Positions 1-10,551 of a DNA stretch of 64,000 bases are shown one piece after another (within the stretch, counting starts at the first letter, position 1; each line of letters starts with the position of its first letter). Under the pieces are notes generated by a model, which was not told the DNA's origin, ran no database searches, and saw only the letters and a list, made by a program, of their open reading frames with translations. The stretch is taken from NCBI RefSeq assembly GCF_032062135.1, contig NC_092859.1, forward strand, positions 28,094,399 through 28,158,398. The letters are read 5' to 3'. The position numbers and the translations under genes were made by a program. The DNA comes from Pyxicephalus adspersus (Eukaryota; Chordata; Amphibia; Anura; Pyxicephalidae).

Positions 1-1965
1 TTCATGATATCTACTAGAACCCTATTCGGACATATTTCTGTAAGTTACAGGTCTACAATTTAACAAAAAAAAATTTCATGAAAACCTGTGATGCTTTTGG
101 AACAGAAATCTAGAAATCAGTGTAACGCTCAGGTGGTTAATAAGAAATTTCACTTATCAAACAAAACAATCATCAAGTAATGCAAACACCAGCCATTGGA
201 GCTTTTTAATATGATATAACAGATAAACAAAGAAATAAAAGAGACACACATGAGAAACAAGGAAAGGGAAAGCAAGGTGATGAGACACACAAAACACAGA
301 AGGGGGGGGGGGGGGGGTAATAAGGAAGGAATGGAAAGGAAGGGGAAAATGAAAATGACATCATATCATAAACTGGTAAGAGAACAGGATATTTGAAATG
401 TATCATGTTTTTCAGCATATGGGGTACTCAGTAACACAGGCAGCAATTATTGGTAATTTATAAATGAATATTTTGAATGTTGAGGCACTTTTACAGATGT
501 ATTGTAATTTACCTTTTTAAGCCTAGATGTACCTGTACACTCTTGATGAAGTAGTGATTAGTAAACGGGTTGAGTCAATTGAGCCCCCAACCCAAAAGCA
601 ACTTTATGGCAAAGATAAACTTGAGTATCAGATATTATGTTCTATTTATATGAATGGCAATCAGTTTGTTTATATTTGCACATGCAATAGACATATAGGT
701 TTGGTGTGCAACAGTACATGTACATCACTACTTGTCTACAATTGGATGTCTGTTTTGATGTTTATTTTATATTATCCCATAGAAGGACATATGTTTTAAT
801 ATTATGTAAATAAAGAATTGTGTTTTTTTTTTTTAATTCCAATCATTTGTGTGAGTGGGCCAACTTAACATCCCAATTCGATTGATGGGGAATATTCCTC
901 ATGACAAAATTGTTGTGTTTTGTTTTTTTAGGGGGGTCCGAAGTTAACATTGATTTGCTTTTCCTTGGAAATCTTTGCTCATGGACCCCATTGAAATGAG
1001 CGGGCTCAGACTGAAATATAAGCAGCATAAGAAGCAAATCAGTTGCTACATTGCAGTGGAGCATTTCCATAGGAAGAGTATGAAGAGTGACTGAGAACTT
1101 TCACACTCTAGAAAGGAACAAGACATGTAAGTGTTACTAAATTGCCTCCTTTTGCCCAACAACAGGGCTATGCTGTGTGAAAGAGATGTGTACAGTTCAG
1201 GCCTAATTGGGCAGAAATACAAATCACTTGGCGGATAAAACCCTGTCTTATTTGTATTTATTTGGATGTTTATTTTAATGTCACCCTTTAAACCTTGGGC
1301 TATGGGCCTGAAGCAGTTCCTGCATGTAGCTGGCCTCTAATATCACTAAGCAGTACAATGTCAATCTCTGACTCACAGAAAAATGCCAACTGCTCACCTC
1401 TTGTGTCAGTACATGTACACGCCAACCTGTGAGACAACTTCTTATGTCTTCAAACGCTTAATACCGGCTGCCAATCAGCACGCAGCCTTCACAAAGGCAA
1501 TGACATTTTAATCCGCATCACAGGTTATCCTGTATCTCAAAGCAATCAGCTATAGCCCGCACTGAAAACTTTAAGGAAGGTGGAAGTGCTGTGATTTACG
1601 GTTATCACCAGCCAAATACAACACTCCTCCTGGGGGCCGGGTGAAAAGTAAATGGTTTATTTGCACCTTTGCATTTTACAGAACACATAACAATGAATGG
1701 TTCTTTATCCAGTGCTGTTCAATCCAATTAAATGTAAATGGTACACATCACAGCAGCCTAAGCATTAGAGTGATGTTGTGCATTACGAACAAAAATTAAT
1801 ACATACATTTAACAGTCTATAGATTTGCATTGGAGTTCTTTACCTAATGAATAGACTACCTTAAAGCAACATACGTTACCACAGTGCATAAGTATGGATG
1901 GTCCCATAATCACCTTATTTTTATACTATTCATCATCTGTGATTTCTTTTCATTTTGTCATTTCC
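1..1965. other. Intergenic DNA, no gene seen
   Basis: AT-rich DNA with a G16 run at 302-317. The short open frames here show no family motifs, and one of them is a proline-rich artefact of the G run. No transposon boundary could be supported. Confidence 0.6.
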
Positions 1966-3260
1966 ATTTTATTATTATTATTATTATTATAATTATTATT
2001 AATATTAATATTAATTAACAGGATTTATATAGCACCAACATATTACGCAGCGTTGTACATTAAATAGGGATTGCAAATGACAGACAGTTACAGACAGTGA
2101 CACAGAAGGAGAGGACCCTGCCCTGAGGAGGTTTCAATCTAATAGGTGGGGGAAGTATCACACAATAGGAATGGAGGTATGTAGTGGTGGAAAGTAGTGA
2201 ATGTTTTACGAAACAGAAGAAGACAGGTAGGCACGTCTAAAAAAGTCTGATTTAAGTGCTTTCTTAAATGAGCAGAAGGTAAGAGCAAGCTGAATAGGAC
2301 AAAAAAAGACCATTCCAAAGAGTCGGGGCAGCTCTAGAAAAGTCTTGAAGCCGTGCGTGTGATGAGGTTATGACTGAGGAAGTCCTTAGTAGATCATTAG
2401 AGGACCGAGGAGAGAGCGCCTGGGTGAGTATCTTCCTATCAGGTCAGAAAGGAAGGTTGGACAGGAGCTCTGTAAGGATTTGAAGGCAAAGCACAGGAGC
2501 TTGAATTTGATTCTCAGGTGAAATGGAAGCCAGTGTAGAGAACTACAAAGAGATGCAGCGGAAGAGGAGCGGAGGGAAGGATGGATGAGTCTGGCTGCAG
2601 CATTCATTATAGATTGTAGAGGAGAGAGTCGGGTTAGTGGAATACCAGAGAGGAGGAGGTTACAGTAGTCCAGACGGGAGATAAGAGCATGTACAAGGAG
2701 TTTGGTGGTCTCAGGGGACAGGTAGGGAGGGATTTTGGAGATGTTGCGTAGGTGAAAGTGACAAGACCTGGAAATGTTCTGAATATGGGAGGTAAATGAG
2801 AGGGCAGAGTCAAAGGTGACACCAAGACAACGTGCCTGAGGGGAGGGCCGAATAACAGTGTTGTTGACTGTTAGAAATATGTGGGGGGGGATTTGGAATT
2901 TGAGGGGGGGATGATGATGAGTTCTGTTTTATCCAGGTTGAGTTTCAGGAATCGGTCAGACATCCATGATGAGATAACTGACAGGCAGCATGGGACCTTA
3001 TCCAGGACTGAGGGAAACAGGTCAGGGTTGGACAGATAAAATTGGATGTCATCAGCATACAGATGGTACTGTAAGCCAAAGAAGGATATGAGACTACCGA
3101 GAGAGGAGGTGTACAGAGAAAAGAGGACCGGTCCAACAACTGACCCTTGTGGAACACCAACAGGGAAGAGAGTGGGTGAGGAGAATTTACCATTGAAAGA
3201 AAAGTAGTGGGAGCTTCCATATTCATTCCTCCCCACCGTTCATTTTTCACAAGATCTTGG
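1966..3260 (-). mobile_element. L2/CR1-like non-LTR retrotransposon, 5'-truncated, with reverse transcriptase remains
   Basis: On the minus strand, frames at about 3236-2871 encode part of a reverse transcriptase with [12 protein letters not shown] and the catalytic YADD box. The next frames carry typical L2/CR1 C-terminal blocks: LGVTFDS, LISRLDYCN, NAAARLI and LHWLPFHLRIKFKLL. The copy ends in a conserved 3' tail (GGCGCTATATAAA-like) and a (TTA)n microsatellite at 1966-2018. Frame changes and stops show it is dead, and the endonuclease and upstream RT are missing. The same tail occurs at 17285, 18205, 19030, 54245 and 61785. Confidence 0.85.
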
Positions 3261-5075
3261 ATTGTTGATGGGAGAGTCAGACTGCTGTGTAACGTCTTCT
3301 CAGGGAGACAGGGAGGACCTTAACGTGAGCATAATGCTTATTCACCAGGCAGGTGATGCAGGAAACCACAAGAAGAAAGACTGTTGTCACCTGGCTCTTC
3401 ATTGTACAAAGAGGTGTGAGCCATGTGACTGGATAAATAGAATTGCACATTGAATTGGTGTATACTGTCTATTTTTACTGCATTTTTATTTCCCATGGGG
3501 CTTTTCTATTAAACAATTGTGACATTTAACAAATTATTTTCTAAGGACCTCCTAAAATGACAACAGATATGTGTACCTTTATTGACTTTTTAAAAAAAAA
3601 ATCAATTTGTCATTTAAGATTGACGTGACTTTTTGGTTTTTATTATGAGAACCAAGGGGCAGTACTCATTTCACTCAGCAGGCACACAGGTATACAAGTA
3701 AGGGCCCTTTGGTCCAATATAAAATCACAGCTCTGAGCTTCTAACCATCTGTCTGTTCTCATCCGCCATACAGTCCACCATTGGTCTTTCGTCAGCAGCT
3801 AGGATTACCACCTGTCCAGCATTTTCCAGCCTTCCAGTCATTAAAAATTGAAATGGTAGTCAATGTCAATATTAGGAAAGACATTAAAAAGCCAGTATAA
3901 TTTTTTACTCAGAGAGAAAACCTCAGTTCCCAGATGCATACAAGTGATACATGTGTGTCTTCACAGACAGGGGAGCCAAAATGTATAGAAAATGGTGCAA
4001 GCAAGACAAACATGATGTTAAAGGCACAGGTAATTGGTTTGCTTGGTTAAAATTAGCTGCTGCTCATTATTGTGGCTCTGCAGCAGCAAGCAGCAAGTGT
4101 CTGCCTTGGGGCACAGCTCCCCCTGGTGTCCCAACAGGGCTGCACAGGCACAGCCTGAAGTGCTGCAAGGGGGAAGGATGGAGCTCAATAAATGAATTAG
4201 CTTCTATACAGTTATTAAAAATTCCTTTCTTAATTATTCACAGAATGAGCAGCAAATGAGCCATGGAGCAGGGAGTTAATTGAAAGTGAGCCGGAGATAG
4301 CTGAGGTGGCAGATAACAGCAAGAGCGGAAGTTGTGAGGAATTAAGGTATATAGCAAAACAGTGAATTGATATGATAGGCTGTGCATGTTAAGGCATATG
4401 GTGAAACAGTAATTAATTGCCTGTTAACCCACTAGCTACCAGCATAATTCATCTTACTTCATAATTATCATAAGTGCTCCAGCTCCTAATATCTTATTCT
4501 TTTTAAACCAAAGGGTTAGAACTTCCAGCAAAATGTCTATTGCTGTGCCTCACTGTTAAATTTAGCATCCACATTTTCTCATAGTTTTTTTCCAGCACTT
4601 GCAAGTAGACTTCACCCTAAAGAAACAAGAAGAAAGCCAATTGACCAGTCCTAATTCCTAGTTTTTCTATGTATATAAATTATATGTAATAAAGACATAA
4701 ATAGAAAACATACAAGCAAGACACTGAGATTTCATACTCTGCAGCTGTAAGTTACTACTACAGTTGGTGTACGGAACTCAGAGTACTTTGATGAGAGATT
4801 CTATACAAGCAAAATGAGCATCACTACAGATACTATTTTTTCCCTTGTTGCTCATTAGTGTTAAAGACCTCATAGATCAGATGGAAGTGCAGATCCTATG
4901 ACTATATTTTGCTTTTAGTTAATTTTTTCTTCTTCCCACACATCATACTGTGACGGATTTAGGCTTCCCTGAAGCTCTTTAGTAGCTCCCTTTATTTTAT
5001 CACTCCAAACACAACAGGTATAATCTGGAAAGGTACTCTGGGATAGTTGGTAATTTTAAACTCTCTTGAGCTAAT
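3261..5075. other. Intergenic DNA; possible regulatory block at 4170-4560
   Basis: No gene or clear transposon. The part from 4170 to 4560 is repeat-free and has many TAAT/ATTA cores (AATTAG, AATTATTC, AGTTAATTG, AGTAATTAATT), as in tetrapod developmental enhancers. This is composition-based inference only. Confidence 0.35.
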
Positions 5076-5285
5076 GGGCCTGATTTATTAAAGCTCTCCA
5101 AGGCTAGAGAGGATACACTTTCATTAGATCCATTCGCTGGAATGGTTTTGGTCCAGGATTGATAACATGTGCTAGCAAATAGCAAATGACTTCAAAAAAA
5201 TCCATTCCAAGTTTGCCGGATCACCCAGCTTCACTGATCAAAGTGTATCCTATCCAGCCTTGCACACCTTTATTAAATAAGGGCC
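5076..5285. mobile_element. Foldback MITE, 210 bp
   Basis: The two ends are long imperfect inverted repeats. The left begins GGGCCTGATTTATTAAAG and continues AGGATACACTTT; the right is its reverse complement (AAAGTGTATCC ... AAATAAGGGCC). Internal segments (ATCCATTC / GGAATGG) also pair, so the whole unit can fold back. It has no coding capacity. No convincing target duplication was found, so its superfamily is not assigned. Confidence 0.7.
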
Positions 5286-5825
5286 AATGTCTCACTTACA
5301 AACCTGTCACTGGCAATAATTCACCAGTAATGGAAACAGAGAAAATGGAGAAATTGGGAAATGCACAAGCGGCAGCCAGCGGCCAGCTAATAGCATGTGA
5401 AGTGACACAGTAACACATGTGAAGTGTATGACCATTTTTTTTTTATCGCCTATTGACCTTGCATTTTTTTAAAAAATTGAAACAATGTGGAAAAAAAGAA
5501 ACCTGTTACTTTAAATGAAAACTGCTAACATGCACACTGACATTCAAGTAATACTCTTTTTCTGCGTTTACTGGGTACATACATCATTAGGTTCTGAAGA
5601 ATGATATTGATTAGTCCAGAAAAGGGGCCTCAGCAGTTTTAAGATTATAAGGCTGATATGAACACAGTCTATGATTTTTAATAAGCTAATTGAAGGAGGT
5701 CCTGATAAAGAGCATGCATGAGCAAAATGTGTAATATTTAGCAATATGATTGATTAAAGACAATATAAAAAGCTGAGGCAATTTTGCATTTAGGGTAACT
5801 GGAGCAAGCAAGGAGGTGTTATGTT

Positions 5826-6539
5826 TAGTGTTGGTGTTCGAATTCGGGTTGTCCTTATATTCGACTCAAATATGGCTGTTTGAATTCGGATAGACCCGAC
5901 CCGAGAAACACCGGATATGACTTTGCGAATTCATGTGTAAAAAAAGTGTTAAAAAAAGGGCTTTAATGTTAAAGTAATTTATTGAATGTGGGATTTGTGT
6001 AACTTTTATTTTTTTAAAGGTTATCCCACAATGATAAGATGGTGGGAATCCTCCTGTCAGTGTGGGATCCCCGGGCACTAGAGGTTAAATGAGGACAAGT
6101 CTCCATATTCATCACCTCTAGTGCTCTGTGATTGGCTGAGGAAAGGTAAACCCTGATGACAGCTGAAGCATCATCAGGATTTTCCTTTCCGCAGCCAATC
6201 ACAGAGCACTAGAGGTGAATGAATGGGGAGACTTGTCCCCATTTAGCCTCTAGTGACCAGGGATCCCGTGGGACTCCTGTGTTCTTGGATTGAGGATCTC
6301 TATCCAAGAACACATTCTATAGTTACGCTAGGGCTGCAAGAGCAATCAGGGGAGCCGAGCTGTCAGCTCTGCTCCCCTGATTGCTCTTGCAGTTCTACAC
6401 AGTCCCGAAAAATAACCCAAACGCCCCCCCCCCCTTGACTTTAATGGTTTTCGAATTCGAGGTTCGATCACCCAAACAGTATTGCCCTATTCGATCGAAT
6501 AGCTGTCGAACCTAATAGTGAGATACTTGACCAACACTA
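5826..6539. mobile_element. hAT-type non-autonomous element with nested hairpins, 714 bp
   Basis: The termini are TAGTGTTGGT and its reverse complement. The flanks GTTATGTT (5818-5825) and GATATGTT (6540-6547) match at 7 of 8 positions, as expected for a hAT target duplication. Inside lie a long foldback at 6064-6267 (arms about 100 bp), a perfect 13-bp hairpin (6279-6291/6302-6314) and a perfect 22-bp hairpin (6334-6355/6371-6392). TTCGAATTCG-type motifs recur near both ends. There is no transposase frame. Confidence 0.75.
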
Positions 6540-6547
6540 GATATGTT

Positions 6548-8998
6548 CACTTAATTAATATTATCTGGGGAAGATGATCCAGGACCTAAATGGCACCAGA
6601 TGACGTCAAAAGAAGAAGCTTTTGCCAACATTGGTTTTTGAGGCCTTTTCTGCCAATGTCCATTTTTCCAAGAACATCGGGTTTGAGATGGCTTTTTGTT
6701 CACAGTAGCACAGAAGCAATATACTTTCATTTTAATGTTTCAGAATTGCACTTACACAGCCCAAAGCAAAAAGACATTTTCTTGAAAAGAAGCCTTAGTC
6801 TGAATTCTGGCACATATAGAAAACTGACATAATGTTGGTGTTTGCCTAAATTCAGCAGAGATAACTTAAAAGAGAATGTTGTTTAAAACTAATAAGCTTT
6901 ATAACATGCAAACCTGAAGGCAGTATTAATAGATGACTACAGTGTACATCCTGTCTTTAAAAAACCCTTAACAATTTAGATATCCAATATAATTTAATTA
7001 TAGAGAGTCACTGTGTAACTGCAATAAGCCCAGATAAATTCTCAGGCTTGTTGTCAATTTTAATGAGATCATTAATTATTGTTGCAGTACATATTCCATT
7101 AGCACATGTGCACATTCCTTGCTATTAGAAACTTGTGGAGACCTGGCAAATGAAGAGTGCCATATCAAAGAATATTGTGCAAAACATTATTCAATAAATG
7201 TGTTTAGTAAAATTGCCTACACATTTCGGTAAGCAAGGGGTTTTCCCCCCCATGTTTCATATTCCTCAAACGACAATGAAGTAAGGTATCCCTGGCCATG
7301 ATCTAGAAGATCTGTAAAATAATCCCCCCAGACAAAGTCAAAAGAGTAAAAAAAGAGGGTGCTTGTTCTTGCCACAGGTTGTAACGTAGCATTGATGCTT
7401 GAACCATGTGGAATGTGATGGCTGCCCCATTGGGGAGTAATGTAAGCAATTATAAGAGAAAGGTATTGAAATGGTATAAGAAGCTTTGAGGTTGCATGCT
7501 TGGTGGATGTTTAGAAAGAAGTAGTAAAATAAAGAGAGAGATAAAACTAACAAGACCTGGGGACTTTCTTTAAAGGGAATCGTTAGTTTCTTTTCCATGA
7601 GGCCTGTAGAGGTGGGTGGGTAATAGTGTTCTGCCTACAACTGGAAAGGCACCAATGGAGCCATGTTGGGTCGTGTACATAACAGAAGAAGATACTATTC
7701 AGTACTGTCATAATTGGTTTTACTCTATCATAAAAATTCTAGCTATACATAAATGTAGCTTGTTACTGTAAAAATTTGCGACAGACAATAATGTAATTGG
7801 TGCATATCTTTTCCTTTTCCTGTCTATAAACATTGGGATGACAAGGAAACACATCGGCAGTCATTTTAACTTCCTTTAAAAAGTTTCTGTCACTCCTTTT
7901 GAATTATTCTTGTGGTGTCTGATGATAAAATGCAGTTAATATGAGACAGTCACAGCAAAAGGTTATTTGCACAGCAACTAAAAGCCGCTTTCTTTTTAAA
8001 CTGTGATGTTCTATGAAAGGGACGAGCTTTTATCCTGAACCTTCAAACGGGATCTCTTCTCTAGCAGTCAAAGCATTTAGCGGGACATCTTGGAAAGGAG
8101 ATACCAAAAGCAAAACAATGGTTGCAGAATGTTTATGATCTAGTCTTATCTTACAAGCCCAAACTTTGCAGAGCAAAAGCATGCTAATCCTAACTCCCAT
8201 GAGCCTTTGCTGCATTCTGTAGACCAAGAAAGACTCTCCTGATTTCAAAGTAGCATTGGTCTTCTTAGAAACTGTGGAAAAAAAGAAAAGCCTGTGTTGA
8301 ATCAGCTGATTCAAGGTTGCTTGCTCGACCAGGCTCCTCCACACACACGTTACATGAAGTGTGATTAATAAGCTTGGTTAATTAAGGAGTTTATATAGTG
8401 ATTAATTGTGGAATTAAGAAATTACATTGCATGCCAAGCTTCTCCTCTGATATCCGTCTGTTTATTTTGTTCTACAGTGCCCGTGTTAATAGGCTGATCA
8501 GTAGTTCAAAGACAAGCTTAAACGAATTTATAGCCTTTTAAATGTTCTCTAAATATTTATGTAAATGCGTTCAGCTAAAGATAACTTCATCGATGTGCAG
8601 TTTATATATATTTAAGTTTGCTTTTATAGAAAATGGAAATGGAAAGGTAATTATCAACATAATATATGTTTTTTTAAAGGCTATGTTTAAAGCTGAACTC
8701 CAGGCAATCAGCTAGATATGCATTTAAAATACTATAGAAACATTGTGCAAGTAAAACGACAATGGCACACATGGCATCCTTGGTTAATAGGCGTACTTGT
8801 GCCATACACCCCCCAACACCATTTAAGTTTCATAAGTGGTGCCCAAGAGATTATGGGAGAACGATAGAGGGCTGGATTGAGCTGTCCATATTAAGAAAGC
8901 CATGGTGTAAACAGAAAATTAGGGACCTAGGGTGACCACCTCAAATACCTTAAGGACGAGACACTCCTGTTTATTATATGCAGTGTTTCTCATTTAAA
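6548..8998. other. Intergenic DNA upstream of isx
   Basis: No gene. A short stretch at 8361-8425 carries four ATTAA/TTAAT-type homeobox cores (GATTAATAAG, GGTTAATTAAGG, GATTAATTG, GAATTAAG) about 2 kb before the isx start and may be regulatory. At 8690 there is a short motif (AAAGCTGAACTCCAG) that recurs in part near 58972. Confidence 0.4.
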
Positions 8999-9116
8999 GG
9001 GGTCTATTTATAAAGAAGTGAATCTGAAATTCAATGAAACATTCCTTGGTAGAGAATTTACTGCCAATTTAAATGTTTCAGGGAATGTCAGATTCACTGC
9101 TTTTAAAATAGACCCC
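8999..9116. mobile_element. Short foldback element, 118 bp
   Basis: Arms of about 46 bp pair with few mismatches, from GGGGTCTATTTATAAAG on the left to CTTTTAAAATAGACCCC on the right, with a loop under 30 bases. Half-copies occur at 10917-10960 and 60472-60525, so it is a dispersed family. It has no coding content. Confidence 0.65.
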
Positions 9117-10251
9117 CTAAATGTCAGGTTTTTAAATTGTTTTTTTAATGAATGCATACATTTATTTGTTTAAATACCTGTTTGAAATTCACCTTTAATG
9201 AAAAGGGTGGCTTCTAAAATAGATTTCTGAATTGATTTGGTATGGATGGTTACAAGTAGGGTTAATATACAGGTTATACACATTCTAGTTACATAGTAAT
9301 CTCAGGCTGTAGTAAGGATAATAACTGCACAAGATAGAGCTAGCAATAAGCATATAAGGAGGGGTTTGTCAATAAAATTGTAGGAGATAAGGAAACACAT
9401 ACAGATACATTTGCACAGCTGGAGTAGACAGAAAATAGAAGATTCAGACATTGAACACTAAAGAACAAAAGACAAGCTACGGGTACAGAGACGACTGACA
9501 AAAAAGAAACCTAGAACCGTAGGGAGGGTAAAAAACAGAATGAGGCAACCCTAAATAACTTAAAAGAAATACAGACCGGCTGGAAAAAGAGCTTATAGTC
9601 ATAACAGATATAATCACAGACACGAGAAGACAAAGAGCAAAGAATACCTGCTATGGGAAGAATTAAAAATGAATTCACAAACGGGAAATATCTCAGGCTA
9701 CAGGCAAGAAAAACAAGTAGGTAATAAACTGTAAAAGTAAAAACTTAGCAACAGAACATAAAAAAAAACTTTAGCATAGGACAATAAAAATTGGTAGCAA
9801 TAGGACATAACGAGGTTTGGTGATCAGTATAAAATAATAATAAAAATGTATATACACTCCAAGAAAAAGACTGATAGAGTGAAATTTAAAAATTAGCAAA
9901 ACTAGAATACAAAAAGATTTGGGTACCCAGTCTGGAAGTGAGAAAATTTTGGAAGATCCTAAGGTACTCGTCTTTAAAGACTCTCCCAATCCATTTCCTA
10001 GAAAGAAGTTGTGCTGCGGTGGTCGGTATCTACAGGTTCAACAGGTTATTTCTAAAACATTTTCTTATCTTTCTCCACCGAAAAATTCTCATGAAAAAAA
10101 TGATGACTTTGAGATGGATCGTTCTCTTGGGTGTTTTCTGAAATAAACCTCAGATTGAATTGAGTCCTGATGGATTTATAAAAGAAAAACAACTGGATTG
10201 GGTTTGACTTTCTTTGAAAAATTGTTCCTTGAAGAACATATTGTACTTGCT
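9117..10251. other. Upstream region with adenine-rich stretch
   Basis: From about 9330 to 9900 the + strand is strongly adenine-rich with little secondary structure. No conserved frame and no transposon boundary was found. It ends next to the presumed isx promoter. Confidence 0.4.
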
Positions 10252-10257
10252 TATAAA
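10252..10257 (+). promoter_or_regulatory. Candidate TATA box of isx
   Basis: A TATAAA hexamer lies 99-104 bases before the ATG. Transcription would then start near 10285 and leave a 5' leader of about 70 bases. A second TTTATAAA lies at 10174-10181; TTTAT(A/G) is also the core bound by CDX proteins, and CDX2 is known to activate mammalian ISX. AT-rich DNA makes such matches frequent by chance, so this is inference. Confidence 0.35.
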
Positions 10258-10355
10258 TGTGTTTTGTTCATTTTTTGGGGGGATCCTAGGCATTGGAGAA
10301 ACTGTTAATCAACTTTATCTCAAACTCTTATTTTTATTTTTGTGAAACAAAAACA

Positions 10356-10551
10356 ATGGATCTCAGCGGTTTCTCAAACTGCAAGGACAATTTGAAACCA
10401 TTCTTGTCCCATTCAATTGAGGAAATACTAAAGAAGCCTCTGTGTCAGCACACCTCCAAAGAAAAAGAAAGCATGAAGGATAGGAAACACCCATGTAGTC
10501 AAGATTTACAGGATGTGACAGTTACCTCTTCGCCCTGTATTTGGACTGTTG
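10356..10551 (+). CDS. isx: ISX exon 1 (N-terminus with octapeptide-like motif)
   Basis: This exon encodes residues 1-65 plus the first base of codon 66, and ends at a GTAAGT donor (phase 1). The ATG at 10356 has A at -3 and G at +4, a strong Kozak context. The frame stays open upstream only to a TTG at 10293, and no in-frame upstream ATG was seen. Residues 19-28 (HSIEEILKKP) resemble the octapeptide of paired-like proteins such as Rx, which recruits Groucho/TLE corepressors in related factors; that role here is inference. The rest is Lys/Ser/Cys-rich and not recognised. A non-coding exon further upstream cannot be excluded. Confidence 0.87.

Noticed and set aside
206..418. Proline-rich small protein
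   Set aside because: Produced by the G16 run at 302-317 read in reverse; no coding evidence.
10293..10355. Upstream extension of ISX exon 1 beginning MEKLLINF
   Set aside because: The first codon would be TTG. The ATG at 10356 has a strong Kozak context and precedes the conserved motif.
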